This document shows positions 6,967-14,693 of a stretch of DNA of 16,794 nucleotides, one piece after another. Numbering within the stretch: the stretch's first letter is position 1; each line of letters starts with the position of its first letter. The DNA is from Clostridiales bacterium (lineage in GTDB: Bacteria; Bacillota; Clostridia; Oscillospirales; Oscillospiraceae). The DNA is taken from the NCBI GenBank assembly GCA_029098065.1, contig JAQXNP010000118.1, positions 1 to 16,794 on the forward strand, written 5' to 3'. The notes under the pieces were generated by a model. That model was not told where the DNA came from and made no database searches. It saw only the letters and a list, made by a program, of their open reading frames with translations. The position numbers and the translations under genes were made by a program.

Positions 6967-7014
6967 CCGGGCTTTGACCCAATTCTGATTGAAAATAAGG
7001 GGTTATGGAAAGCA

Positions 7015-8451
7015 ATGAGTAGAAATATTTATGAGACCCCCTTGGCCTCCCGGTACGCCAGTCCCGAGATGCTGTATGTCTTTTCTCCGGACAAAAAATT
7101 CACCACCTGGCGGAAACTGTGGGTAGCGCTGGCCCGGGGCGAGATGGAGCTGGGTCTCCCGGTGACCCAGGAGCAGGTGGACGAGCTGGAAGCCCACCTG
7201 ACCGACATTGACTATGATGCCGCTGCCCGGTGGGAGAAAGAGCTCCGCCACGACGTGATGGCTCATATCCACGCCTATGGTGAGCAGTGTCCCAAGGCCA
7301 TGCCCATCATCCATCTGGGCGCTACCAGCTGCTACGTGGGAGACAACACGGATATCATCCTCATGCGGGAGGGTCTCCAGCTCATCCGGGACAAACTGGT
7401 CAAGGTTTTGTCCTATCTGGCTGATTTCGCTGACCGCTACAAGGCTCTGCCTACCCTGGGCTTTACCCATTTCCAGCCTGCCCAGCTGGTCACGGTGGGA
7501 AAGCGGGCCACGCTCTGGATGAACGATCTGCTCATGGATTTGGATGAGGTGGAATACCGCATCAACAGTCTGGCCCTGCTGGGTTCCAAGGGTACCACCG
7601 GGACCCAGGCCAGTTTTCTGGAACTCTTTGACGGCGACCACGAGAAGGTCAAGGAACTGGAGCGGAAAATCGCCGCCGAAATGGGCTTTGAACGAGTGGT
7701 TCCCGTCTCCGGTCAGACCTACTCCCGGAAGATGGATGCCGCGGTCCTGTCCACGCTGTCCGGAATCGCCCAGTCGGCTTCCAAGTTCGCCAATGATCTG
7801 CGTTTGCTCTGCCACCTCAAGGAAGTGGAGGAGCCCTTTGAGGCCCATCAGATCGGGTCCTCCGCCATGCCGTATAAACGCAATCCCATGCGCTGCGAGC
7901 GCATCTGCGGCCTGGCCCGGTATGTAATGGCTGACGTCACCAATCCCACCATCACTGCGGCCACGCAGTGGTTTGAGCGGACTCTGGACGATTCGGCCAA
8001 TAAGCGCATCTCCGTCCCTGAGGCATTTTTGTCAGTAGATGCCATCCTGAATATTTACGCCAACGTGGCGTCCGGCCTTGTGGTGCATGAAAAGGTCATT
8101 GCCAAGCACGTGGCGGAGGAGCTGCCCTTCATGGCCACCGAGAATATCATGATGGATGCGGTGAAAAAAGGAGGGGACCGGCAGGCCATTCACGAGCGGA
8201 TTCGCCAGCTCTCGCTGGAAGCGGGGCATACTATTAAAGAAGAAGGCAAACCCAATGACCTCATTGACCGCATCGCGGCCGATCCGATCTTTGGCCTTAG
8301 CCGGGAGGAGATTGAGGCTCACTTGGATGCCAGCCGGTATATCGGCCGGTGCCCGCAGCAGGTTGAGGAGTTCCTGGCACAGGATGTGGGCCCGGCGCTG
8401 AAGCGCAATTCCGAGGCGTTGAAAAGGCAAGATACGGAATTGACCGTTTGA
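7015..8451 (+). CDS. purB: Adenylosuccinate lyase
   Basis: PurB cleaves SAICAR to AICAR and adenylosuccinate to AMP, both with release of fumarate. The 478-residue protein belongs to the fumarase/aspartase superfamily. Signature SSAMPYKRNP is at 282-291 (flexible loop with the catalytic Ser), THFQPAQ at 151-157 (His152) and the conserved HLGATSCYVGDNTD at 100-113. Length and motifs such as QWFERTLDDSANKRI and ELPFMATENI look closer to the animal enzyme than to the ~430-residue Bacillus PurB. ATG 7015 gives the family N-terminus (NIYETPLASRYASPEM). The ribosome binding site AAGGGG (6997-7002) is 12 bases away, slightly long; the longer open frame upstream covers the promoter and is not coding. 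pfkA follows after 23 bases. Confidence 0.95.
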   Translation: MSRNIYETPLASRYASPEMLYVFSPDKKFTTWRKLWVALARGEMELGLPVTQEQVDELEAHLTDIDYDAAARWEKELRHDVMAHIHAYGEQCPKAMPIIHLGATSCYVGDNTDIILMREGLQLIRDKLVKVLSYLADFADRYKALPTLGFTHFQPAQLVTVGKRATLWMNDLLMDLDEVEYRINSLALLGSKGTTGTQASFLELFDGDHEKVKELERKIAAEMGFERVVPVSGQTYSRKMDAAVLSTLSGIAQSASKFANDLRLLCHLKEVEEPFEAHQIGSSAMPYKRNPMRCERICGLARYVMADVTNPTITAATQWFERTLDDSANKRISVPEAFLSVDAILNIYANVASGLVVHEKVIAKHVAEELPFMATENIMMDAVKKGGDRQAIHERIRQLSLEAGHTIKEEGKPNDLIDRIAADPIFGLSREEIEAHLDASRYIGRCPQQVEEFLAQDVGPALKRNSEALKRQDTELTV

Positions 8452-8474
8452 CAGATGATAAGGAGGATCGATCT

Positions 8475-9464
8475 ATGGAATCTTTAGTTCGCCGGATCGG
8501 TGTTTTGACCAGCGGCGGAGATGCCCCGGGCATGAACGCCGCCATCCGGGCGGTGGTGCGTACCTGCAACCATCTGGGGATCGAGTGCATCGGAATCCGC
8601 AGGGGCTTTAATGGACTTATCAACGGCGATGACATGCTGCTCAATTACAGCGACGTCAGCGGCGCCACCCGTCAGGGCGGTACGATGCTCTACTCTGCCC
8701 GCAGTAAGGAATTCATGACAGAAGAGGGCATGAACAAGGCCCTCAATACCTGTAAGCTTCTGGGGCTGGACGGCATTGTGGGAATCGGCGGCGATGGCAC
8801 CTTCCGGGGCCTTCACGATCTGGCTGCCCACGGGATCGCGGTTGTCGGCATTCCCGGAACCATCGACAATGATATCGCCTGTTCTTCTTACACGATCGGC
8901 TATGATACAGCCTGCAACACCGCGGTGGAATGCATCGATAAGCTCCAGGATACAATGCAGTCTCATGAGCGCTGCTCAGTTGTGGAGGTCATGGGCCATC
9001 GTGCGGGACATTTGGCTCTCTATGTGGGCCTGGCCTGCGGCGCGACCGCTGTGCTGATCCCGGAAAAGCCGGTCAACTTTGAAGAGGACGTCATTGAGCC
9101 CATCCGCCGGGCCAGACTCCGGGGACGTACTCACTATATGGTCATTGTGGCCGAGGGTGTGGGCAGCTCCTATGAAGTGGCGGACAAGATCAAAGAGGCC
9201 ACCGCTCTTGATACACGAGTCACGGTGCTGGGCCACATTCAGCGGGGCGGCGCGCCCTCTGCCCGGGACAGAGTCACTGCCACCCATATGGGCTATTCCG
9301 CTGTTATGCTGCTGGCTCAGGGCAAGACCGACCGTGTGGTCTGCCTTCATGATGATCAGTATGTGGATTATGACATCAATGAAGCTCTTGGAATGAAAAA
9401 GGGCATTGATGAAGACAAATATACTGTCATGCGCACCATGATCGGCCAGCATAATAAAATCTGA
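8475..9464 (+). CDS. pfkA: ATP-dependent 6-phosphofructokinase
   Basis: PfkA phosphorylates fructose 6-phosphate to fructose 1,6-bisphosphate, the committed step of glycolysis; the next gene's enzyme splits the product. The 329-residue protein has the ATP loop LTSGGDAPGMN (11-21), IGGDGTFRG (104-112), GIPGTIDNDI (125-134, catalytic Asp131) and the substrate-binding VEVMGHRAGHLA block. Gly in GGDGT and Gly before TIDND are the residues that mark ATP users; pyrophosphate-dependent enzymes have Asp and Lys there. The start is the ATG at 8475 with AGGAGG at 8461-8466. It has no promoter of its own that I can see and is probably transcribed with purB and fba. Confidence 0.96.
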   Translation: MESLVRRIGVLTSGGDAPGMNAAIRAVVRTCNHLGIECIGIRRGFNGLINGDDMLLNYSDVSGATRQGGTMLYSARSKEFMTEEGMNKALNTCKLLGLDGIVGIGGDGTFRGLHDLAAHGIAVVGIPGTIDNDIACSSYTIGYDTACNTAVECIDKLQDTMQSHERCSVVEVMGHRAGHLALYVGLACGATAVLIPEKPVNFEEDVIEPIRRARLRGRTHYMVIVAEGVGSSYEVADKIKEATALDTRVTVLGHIQRGGAPSARDRVTATHMGYSAVMLLAQGKTDRVVCLHDDQYVDYDINEALGMKKGIDEDKYTVMRTMIGQHNKI

Positions 9465-9508
9465 AAGAGTCATCCTATTCTAACAAAATAGCAAAGGAGT
9501 TGTCTGAT

Positions 9509-10444
9509 ATGCCTCTGGTTACTTCCGCTGAAATGTTCAAGAAAGCCTATGAAGGCGGCTACGCCATCGGCGCCTTCAACGTCAACAACATGGAGATCGT
9601 ACAGGGTATCACCGAGGCCGCCGCCGAGGTGAACTCTCCCATCATTCTCCAGGCCTCCGCCGGGGCCCGGAAGTATGCCAAGCCGGTCTACCTGCGCAAG
9701 CTGGTGGAGGCTGCCGTGGAGGATACGGGTCTGCCCATCGTGCTCCATCTGGATCACGGCGCCGACTTCGAGGTCTGCAAGGACTGTGTGGACAGCGGGT
9801 TCACCTCTGTCATGATCGACGCCAGTTCCAAGCCCTTTGCTGAAAATATCGCCATTACCAAGCGGGTGGTGGAGTATGCCCACGATCACGGTGTGGTGGT
9901 GGAGGCCGAACTGGGCGCTCTGGCCGGCATTGAGGACGATGTGGCCGTCTCTGCCGAGGAATCCCACTATACCCGGCCGGAAGAGGTGGAGGAGTTTGTC
10001 TCCAAGAGCGGCTGTGATTCCCTGGCTATCGCTATTGGGACCAGTCACGGCGCATACAAGTTCAAACCCGGCACCGATCCCAAGCTCCGCTTTGATATTC
10101 TGGAGGAGATTCAGAAACGTCTGCCCGGGTTCCCCATTGTACTCCACGGCGCGTCCTCTGTACCCCAGGAATTTGTCTCCATCGTCAACCAGTACGGCGG
10201 CAAGATGCCCGGCGCCATTGGCGTTCCAGAGGATCAGCTCCGCAAGGCCGCTTCCATGGCCGTGTGCAAGATCAATATTGATTCCGACCTCCGACTGGCC
10301 ATGACCGCCGGTATCCGCAAGCACTTTGTGGAGTATCCCGATCACTTTGACCCCCTGCAGTATATGGGAGACGGCCGTGAGAACATCAAGGCCCTGGTCA
10401 AGCACAAGATCGTGGATGTGCTGGGCTCCAACGGAAAGGCATAA
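9509..10444 (+). CDS. fba: Class II fructose-1,6-bisphosphate aldolase
   Basis: This zinc enzyme splits fructose 1,6-bisphosphate into dihydroxyacetone phosphate and glyceraldehyde 3-phosphate. The 311-residue protein has VLHLDHGADF with Asp82 (catalytic) and His83 (zinc), the EAELG motif (132-136), GTSHGAYK with His180 (zinc), VLHGASS with His213 (zinc) and the phosphate-binding INIDSDLR. This matches the class IIB pattern of Firmicutes. The ATG at 9509 follows AAAGGAG (9493-9499) by 9 bases; a TTG at 9500 would abut the ribosome binding site. The 44-base gap from pfkA holds only a weak CTATT/AATAG hairpin and no promoter, so the glycolytic pair is likely cotranscribed. A strong terminator follows. 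Confidence 0.96.
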   Translation: MPLVTSAEMFKKAYEGGYAIGAFNVNNMEIVQGITEAAAEVNSPIILQASAGARKYAKPVYLRKLVEAAVEDTGLPIVLHLDHGADFEVCKDCVDSGFTSVMIDASSKPFAENIAITKRVVEYAHDHGVVVEAELGALAGIEDDVAVSAEESHYTRPEEVEEFVSKSGCDSLAIAIGTSHGAYKFKPGTDPKLRFDILEEIQKRLPGFPIVLHGASSVPQEFVSIVNQYGGKMPGAIGVPEDQLRKAASMAVCKINIDSDLRLAMTAGIRKHFVEYPDHFDPLQYMGDGRENIKALVKHKIVDVLGSNGKA

Positions 10445-10465
10445 GTCCTTTTCCATTATCCCCAA

Positions 10466-10507
10466 TAAAAACGTCCCCCCGGAGTTCTGCTCCGGGGGGA
10501 CGCTTTT
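10466..10507. terminator. Bidirectional Rho-independent terminator between fba and the threonine aldolase gene
   Basis: A perfect 13-pair stem (10472-10484 with 10490-10502) with loop TTCTG is flanked by five A at 10467-10471 and four T at 10504-10507. It can therefore terminate transcripts from both strands, and it sits between two convergent genes. Confidence 0.93.
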
Positions 10508-10517
10508 ATCTTCCGAT

Positions 10518-11546
10518 TTAAACGAGCTTCTTCACCGCGGCCAGCAGGCCGTCCACGCTCTCCCTGGGCGTGGCAAATGAAGTGACAAAGCGAATCGTGG
10601 TGTGGCCGGCATCCGCCTTGCCCCACACTTCGAAGGTACATACCTTCTCCAGTTCAGGCAGCAGAGCGTCCGGAACAATGGGGAAAATCTGGTTGGTGGG
10701 GGAGTCCACCAGCATAGGAATCCCCAATTCCTTCAAGCCGGTCTGAAGGGCCTGGGCCATCTCCACCGAATGGGCGGCGATCCGGAAGTACAGACCGTCC
10801 TCCAGCAGGGCCTGGAACTGGACGCCCAGCAGCCAGCCCTTGGCCAGCACAGCGCCTTCCCGCTTCTTCATGCGGAAGAAATCAGGCTGGAGGTCGGGAT
10901 TCACGATGACCAGCGCCTCACCCATCATAGCGCCGTTTTTGGTACCGCCAATATAGAAGGCGTCGGTGAGGGAGGCAATGTCAGCCAGCGTCAGGTCGTT
11001 GGCACCGGAAGCCAGCGCACAGCCCAGCCGGGCTCCGTCCAGGAAAAGAAGCAGGTTGTTGGCCTTACAGCACTCAGACAGGGCGGTAAGTTCCGCCTTG
11101 GTGTAAACGCCGCCGGTCTCAGTGGCATCAGAGATGTAGACCAGCCGGGGCTTGGTTACATGCTCGTCCCGGCAGGCCTCCACCCAGGAAACAATATGGG
11201 CGGGGGTCAGTTTGCCGTCTGCCCCCACCTGGGAGGAGAGGATTTTGTGTCCGGTGGCCTCCACAGCTCCTACCTCGTGGCCGTTGATGTGTCCGGTCGA
11301 AGCGCAGATCACACTTTCCCAAGGCCGCAGGAAAGCGGCGATGGCGGTAAAGTTGGTCTGGGTACCGCCGACGAGAAACTGGACATCCGCCTGAGGCGCC
11401 TTGCATTGCTCGCGGATCAGATCGGCGCATTTGGCACAGTAGGCATCCTGTCCATAGCCGATAACGCTCTCGCCGTTGACTGCGGTCAGGGCCTCCAGAA
11501 CCTTCGGATGACATCCTTCGGAATAGTCGTTGCGGAAATTGTACAC
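10518..11546 (-). CDS. Low-specificity L-threonine aldolase family (beta-eliminating lyase) PLP enzyme
   Basis: The enzyme family splits L-threonine or allo-threonine to glycine and acetaldehyde. The 342-residue form starts M-YNFRNDYSEG, the usual family N-terminus. Landmarks are the stacking His85 in STGHINGHE, Asp170 and Arg173 in FLDGARLG, and the PLP Lys203 in IGGTKNGAMMGE. I chose GTG 11546 because GGGAG precedes it by 8 bases and the DNA between it and the ATG at 11594 is unusually A/T-rich. The alternative ATG 11594 overlaps the glnS stop by one base (TGATG) but has no ribosome binding site, and it would add 16 residues not usual for the family. It lies directly after glnS and may share its transcript. 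Other members of this fold act on different beta-hydroxy amino acids, so the substrate is probable, not proven. Confidence 0.88.
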   Translation of the reverse strand: MYNFRNDYSEGCHPKVLEALTAVNGESVIGYGQDAYCAKCADLIREQCKAPQADVQFLVGGTQTNFTAIAAFLRPWESVICASTGHINGHEVGAVEATGHKILSSQVGADGKLTPAHIVSWVEACRDEHVTKPRLVYISDATETGGVYTKAELTALSECCKANNLLLFLDGARLGCALASGANDLTLADIASLTDAFYIGGTKNGAMMGEALVIVNPDLQPDFFRMKKREGAVLAKGWLLGVQFQALLEDGLYFRIAAHSVEMAQALQTGLKELGIPMLVDSPTNQIFPIVPDALLPELEKVCTFEVWGKADAGHTTIRFVTSFATPRESVDGLLAAVKKLV

Positions 11547-11593
11547 GAATATCGTCTCCCAATTAGAAATTAACTTTAAATTTTGTTTCTCCA

Positions 11594-13285
11594 TCAGCGG
11601 GCGGAGGGCTTGAAACTGTCCTTCAGGCTGACCGCCCGGTTAAAGACCAGATGACCGGGCGCGGAGTCCTTGCTGTCAGCGCAGAAGTAGCCCTGCCGCA
11701 TAAACTGGAACCGATCCTCCGGTTTGGGATCGCTGAGGCCGGCCTCCACCTTGCAGTCGGTGAGAACCTCCAGAGAGTTGGGATTCAGGCAGTCGAGGAA
11801 ATTTTTGTCCCCGGCATCAGGCGCTTCATCCAGGAAGAGATTGTCGTAGAGACGTACCTCGGCATCCAGAGCGGTGGCGGCATCCACCCAGTGGAGGGTG
11901 GCGCCTTTGACTTGCCGGCCGTCGGCGGGATCTCCGCGCCGACTTGCCGGATCGTATTCGGCGGCGATCTCGGTGACATTGCCCTGGTCATCGGTCTCAT
12001 AGCCCACACATTTGATGAGATAGGCCCCCTTCAAACGGCACTCAGGTCCGTTGGGATAGAGACGCTTATACTTGGAGATAGGCTCCGGGAGAAAGTCTTC
12101 GGCCTCCACCCAGAGCTCCCGAGAGAAGGTGACCGTCCGGGTCCCGGCCGAAGGATTGCCGGGGATATTTTCCACCTCGAAGGTCTCGGTCTTGTCGGCG
12201 GGGTAGTTGGTGATGACCAGCTTGACCGGCCGCAGGACGGCCATGACCCGGCGGGCGGTGCGGTTCAGATCCTCCCGCAGGCAGTGTTCCAGGAAACCGA
12301 ATTCCACCACCGAGGCCGCCTTGGTGACGCCGTTGCGCTCAGAGAAATCCCGGATGGCGGCGGGCGTATAGCCCCGGCGGCGCAGACCGCACAGAGTGGG
12401 CATCCGGGGATCGTCCCAGCCGGAGACTTTGCCCTCCTCCACCAGCTGGCGGAGCTTCCGCTTGGACATGACGGTGTAGTTGATGCCCAGCCGGGCGAAC
12501 TCAATCTGACGGGGCTTCGAGGGCACCGGACAGTTGGCGATGACCCAGTCATAGAGGGGACGATGATCCTCAAACTCCAGGGAGCACAGGGAGTGGGTGA
12601 TCCCCTCCAGCGCGTCCTCCAGAGGGTGAGCAAAGTCGTACATGGGGTAGATGCACCACTTGTTACCCTGACGGTGGTGGGGCATGTGGTTGATCCGGTA
12701 GAGCACCGGGTCCCGCATATTGAAGTTGCCGCTGGCCAGGTCGATCTTGGCCCGCAGGGTGTACTTGCCGTTGGGGAACTCGCCCGCCTTCATCCGGGCG
12801 AACAGGTCCAGAGATTCCTCGATGGGCCGGTCCCGCCAGGGGGAGCGGGCGGGGGTGTTCACATCGCCCCGGTATTCCCTGAACTCCTCCGGACTCAGCT
12901 CACAGACGTAGGCCAGACCCTTCTTGATGAGCTCTACGGCATACTCATACATCCGATCAAAGTAATCGGAAGCAAAGAAAAACCGATCGCCCCAGTCGTA
13001 ACCCAGCCAGTGGATGTCCTCCTGGATGGCGTCCACGTATTCTTCATCCTCTTTGGTGGGGTTGGTGTCATCCATGCGCAGATTGCACATTCCGCCGTAC
13101 TTTTCAGCGGTGCCAAAGTCAATGAAAATGGCCTTGGCATGACCGATATGGAGATAGCCGTTGGGCTCCGGAGGGAACCGGGTATGGACAGTCATACCCT
13201 CATATCGTCCGCCGGGGGCCAGGTCCTCGTCAATAAAATCGTGAATAAAATTCTGCCCCATGACTGGCTTTGTCTCTTCCGGCAT
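11594..13285 (-). CDS. glnS: Glutaminyl-tRNA synthetase
   Basis: GlnRS charges tRNA-Gln directly with glutamine. The 563-residue class I enzyme has FPPEPNGYLHIGHAKAI with the HIGH motif at 46-49, the amino-acid pocket around RMDDTNP, a CIYPMYDFAHPLEDALEGITH block (211-231) and the second signature VMSKRKL (272-278). The C-terminal half is the beta-barrel anticodon-binding domain. GlnRS is distinguished from GluRS by this two-barrel C-terminus and the SLEFEDHRPLYDW segment. The start is ATG 13285, with AAGGAG 10 bases upstream; an in-frame GTG at 13294 lies too close to that site. Many Firmicutes lack GlnRS and use GluRS plus GatCAB, so its presence here is informative. A promoter lies 36 bases upstream. 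Confidence 0.96.
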   Translation of the reverse strand: MPEETKPVMGQNFIHDFIDEDLAPGGRYEGMTVHTRFPPEPNGYLHIGHAKAIFIDFGTAEKYGGMCNLRMDDTNPTKEDEEYVDAIQEDIHWLGYDWGDRFFFASDYFDRMYEYAVELIKKGLAYVCELSPEEFREYRGDVNTPARSPWRDRPIEESLDLFARMKAGEFPNGKYTLRAKIDLASGNFNMRDPVLYRINHMPHHRQGNKWCIYPMYDFAHPLEDALEGITHSLCSLEFEDHRPLYDWVIANCPVPSKPRQIEFARLGINYTVMSKRKLRQLVEEGKVSGWDDPRMPTLCGLRRRGYTPAAIRDFSERNGVTKAASVVEFGFLEHCLREDLNRTARRVMAVLRPVKLVITNYPADKTETFEVENIPGNPSAGTRTVTFSRELWVEAEDFLPEPISKYKRLYPNGPECRLKGAYLIKCVGYETDDQGNVTEIAAEYDPASRRGDPADGRQVKGATLHWVDAATALDAEVRLYDNLFLDEAPDAGDKNFLDCLNPNSLEVLTDCKVEAGLSDPKPEDRFQFMRQGYFCADSKDSAPGHLVFNRAVSLKDSFKPSAR

Positions 13286-13320
13286 GGCATACACGCTCCT
13301 TCTTCTTCAGCATAAGGTAT

Positions 13321-13349
13321 ATTCTACCCTGCAGGGGGGAAAAAAGCAA
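13321..13349 (-). promoter_or_regulatory. Putative sigma-A promoter for glnS
   Basis: Read on the minus strand, -35 TTGCTT (13349-13344) and -10 TAGAAT (13326-13321) are 17 bases apart. It sits between the end of the ArsC/Spx-like gene and glnS. Confidence 0.65.
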
Positions 13350-13352
13350 TCT

Positions 13353-13706
13353 TTATTTCGAAAAATGAGGGATCCAGTCCGCTTCCTTAAATCCGAAGCA
13401 GACGAAATCCTCTCCCACCAGGATGGGCCGTTTTACCAGCATTCCATCGCTGGCCAGAAGGGCGTACTGCTCGTCGTCGGTCATGGCAGGCAGTTTGTCC
13501 TTCAGACCCAGGGCCTTGTACTGGAGACCGCTGGTGTTGAATAGCCTGCGCAGGGGAAGCCCGCTCAGGGCATGCCATGCGCGCAGCTCCTCCTCAGTGG
13601 GGTTTTCTGACTTGATGTCCCGGGCCTCAAAGGGGACCTCCTGATCTTCCAGCCATGCCCTGGCTTTTTTGCAGGTGGTGCATTTGGGATAAGGGACAAA
13701 CAGCAT
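13353..13706 (-). CDS. ArsC/Spx-family thioredoxin-fold protein
   Basis: The 117-residue protein has the Spx/ArsC layout: a CTTC pair (Cys9, Cys12) after the first strand, a helix KKARAWLE, the EARDI strand, and a later VKRPILVG (91-98), the family's cis-Pro/Arg region. Members are either glutaredoxin-coupled arsenate reductases or Spx-like RNA polymerase regulators. The LFNTSG (55-60) and 117-residue length fit the broad 'arsenate reductase family' proteins common in Clostridia, which usually have no arsenic genes nearby; none are seen here. The ATG at 13706 is preceded by AAAGGAG with an 8-base spacer. It has its own promoter. A redox or thiol role is inferred; the exact function is unknown. 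Confidence 0.86.
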   Translation of the reverse strand: MLFVPYPKCTTCKKARAWLEDQEVPFEARDIKSENPTEEELRAWHALSGLPLRRLFNTSGLQYKALGLKDKLPAMTDDEQYALLASDGMLVKRPILVGEDFVCFGFKEADWIPHFSK

Positions 13707-13748
13707 ATCAGTGACTCCTTTCGGTGATCAAACTTTCATTTCCATCAT

Positions 13749-13777
13749 ATTCTATCAAATCCGGCGCATTTCCACAA
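13749..13777 (-). promoter_or_regulatory. Putative sigma-A promoter for the ArsC/Spx-like gene
   Basis: On the minus strand, -35 TTGTGG (13777-13772) and -10 TAGAAT (13754-13749) are separated by 17 bases, 43 bases before the start codon. Confidence 0.6.
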
Positions 13778-13842
13778 TAGATGTTCCAGCGGATTCCGGA
13801 CGAAAGGGAGATAATGTTTTATCCCATCCATTCTGCCGCGCT

Positions 13843-14241
13843 TCACAGACCCTGCCGGGGACCGGCGGTTTGATAAGGATCGTACCGTAGCTCCTTACAG
13901 CCGAATTCCTGAAGAGACTGGATCTTATCATCCGGTGTCCATTGAATCAGCGACATGCCTTCAAAGGCTTCCGGAGCCTCACCGGCTATGCAGCTTTTGA
14001 AATACCACTCCACCGCGGTCTGCGGACCCTGGTGGAAGAATTGTCTGATCTCCCATCGGAGAACCCTGCCCCGGGTATTCCAGTCGTTAAACCAGCGCTT
14101 GATCTCCCCGGAACCGTGGTATTCAGGTCCCCAGCATTCCGTATAGACGGCATCCGGGGCAAACAGCGTCTCAATTCCCTGGTCCGTCCCCAGGATCCAC
14201 ATGTCAAACCACGATTGGATGATCCTTTCCCTCTTTTCCAC
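13843..14241 (-). CDS. NTF2/SnoaL-like small protein, function unknown
   Basis: The 132-residue protein starts at GTG 14241, which follows GGAGGG (14253-14248) by 6 bases. An ATG at 14412 opens the same frame, but that part covers the gene's own promoter and runs against the T-box operon promoter, so it is not used. The sequence fits the cone-shaped NTF2-like fold: an N-terminal helix (RERIIQSWFDMW), then FAPDAVYTECWGPEYHG with the typical aromatic/His pocket, KRWFNDWN, then strands ending in a short tail. SnoaL-like proteins include isomerases, hydrolases and ligand binders; no catalytic set is clear, so no function is assigned. It is divergent from the T-box/EamA/tyrS unit and about 135 bases upstream of the ArsC/Spx-like gene. 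Confidence 0.78.
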   Translation of the reverse strand: MEKRERIIQSWFDMWILGTDQGIETLFAPDAVYTECWGPEYHGSGEIKRWFNDWNTRGRVLRWEIRQFFHQGPQTAVEWYFKSCIAGEAPEAFEGMSLIQWTPDDKIQSLQEFGCKELRYDPYQTAGPRQGL

Positions 14242-14277
14242 AGCAGACCCTCCATCCTCTATTTCGAACTGAACCTC

Positions 14278-14306
14278 ATTGTAGCAGAGTCTGTTCTTTC
14301 CTTCAA
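14278..14306 (-). promoter_or_regulatory. Putative sigma-A promoter for the SnoaL-like gene
   Basis: On the minus strand, -35 TTGAAG (14306-14301) and -10 TACAAT (14283-14278) are 17 bases apart, 36 bases before the GTG start. Confidence 0.68.
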
Positions 14307-14370
14307 CAGAGATCAGAAGGCAGATGAGGAAGGCTGGCCCCGTCCGGGAGAGGACGCATGAAACCTGAGG

Positions 14371-14399
14371 TTGACAAACGAAAAGGGGTATATTATAAT
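14371..14399 (+). promoter_or_regulatory. Consensus sigma-A promoter of the T-box/EamA/tyrS operon
   Basis: TTGACA (14371-14376) and TATAAT (14394-14399) match the consensus in all 12 positions with a 17-base spacer. Transcription should start near 14406, immediately before the T-box Stem I. A strong constitutive promoter is usual where control is by attenuation. Confidence 0.93.
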
Positions 14400-14405
14400 A
14401 ACTCG

Positions 14406-14668
14406 ACAGCAAAGATGAGGAAGAGTAATCCGATTTCCTGCCGCCCAGAGAGACCCCGTTTTGCTGAGAGGGGGAGGGCAGGGCCGGACGAATACCCCTC
14501 GGAGCCGCCGCCTGAACCGGAGACGCAGTAGGGTGGGCCGGACCGCGCCCGTTACCGCGCGGCTGTGTGTCGGCACAGCGCGAGGCCGCTTTTGTGAGGG
14601 AGCGGCGAACCAGAGGTGGTACCGCGTATTTTACGCCCTCTGTCCCAAGGGACAGGGGATTTTTTATT
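14406..14668 (+). promoter_or_regulatory. T-box riboswitch with a tyrosine (UAC) specifier
   Basis: Conserved T-box elements appear in order: GAGTA (14423-14427) and AGAGAG (14447-14452) in Stem I; a specifier-loop segment GAA-UAC-CCC with codon UAC at 14493-14495, followed by GGAGC; AGTAGG (14527-14532) and CCGTTA (14549-14554) of the Stem II/IIA-B region; a Stem III hairpin (14585-14606); and the T-box sequence AACCAGAGGTGGTACCGCG (14608-14626). The UGGU (14617-14620) would pair with the uncharged acceptor end NCCA having discriminator A, as in tRNA-Tyr. The antiterminator (CAGAGG/CCTCTG plus CGTA/TACG) competes with a terminator. Uncharged tRNA-Tyr should favour read-through into the transporter and tyrS. 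Tyr is supported by codon position, by UGGU and by the downstream tyrS. Confidence 0.93.
14637..14668 (+). terminator. T-box-regulated terminator
   Basis: CTGTCCC (14640-14646) and GGGACAG (14649-14655), extended by CC/GG outside, form the stem; T-rich 14660-14668 follows. The 5' arm overlaps the CCTCTG (14637-14642) used by the antiterminator, so the two structures exclude each other. Confidence 0.9.
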
Positions 14669-14693
14669 GTCCGGGAAAAGGAGAGACGCTTTT

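Noticed and set aside
9470..10465. A 331-codon open frame on the minus strand opposite fba
   Set aside because: It is a shadow of the aldolase coding sequence; the product is His/Gly-rich with no family motif and it ends in the bidirectional terminator.
11651..13315. A 554-codon open frame on the plus strand
   Set aside because: It lies exactly opposite glnS, has low-complexity Gly/Val/Leu-rich composition and no ribosome binding site. It is a mirror of the GC-rich coding strand.
13707..13842. Possible terminator or small gene between the SnoaL-like and ArsC/Spx-like genes
   Set aside because: Apart from the promoter at 13749-13777, no stem with a T-run on the minus strand and no short ORF with a ribosome binding site was found.
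14241..14412. Upstream extension of the SnoaL-like frame to the ATG at 14412
   Set aside because: It would cover the gene's own promoter and overlap the divergent operon promoter. GTG 14241 has a well-placed GGAGGG.
14495..14497. Reading the T-box specifier one or two bases later (for example ACC, Thr)
   Set aside because: Spacing to GGAGC and to the preceding GAA, compared with the Bacillus glyQS layout as remembered, fits UAC. The downstream tyrS agrees.
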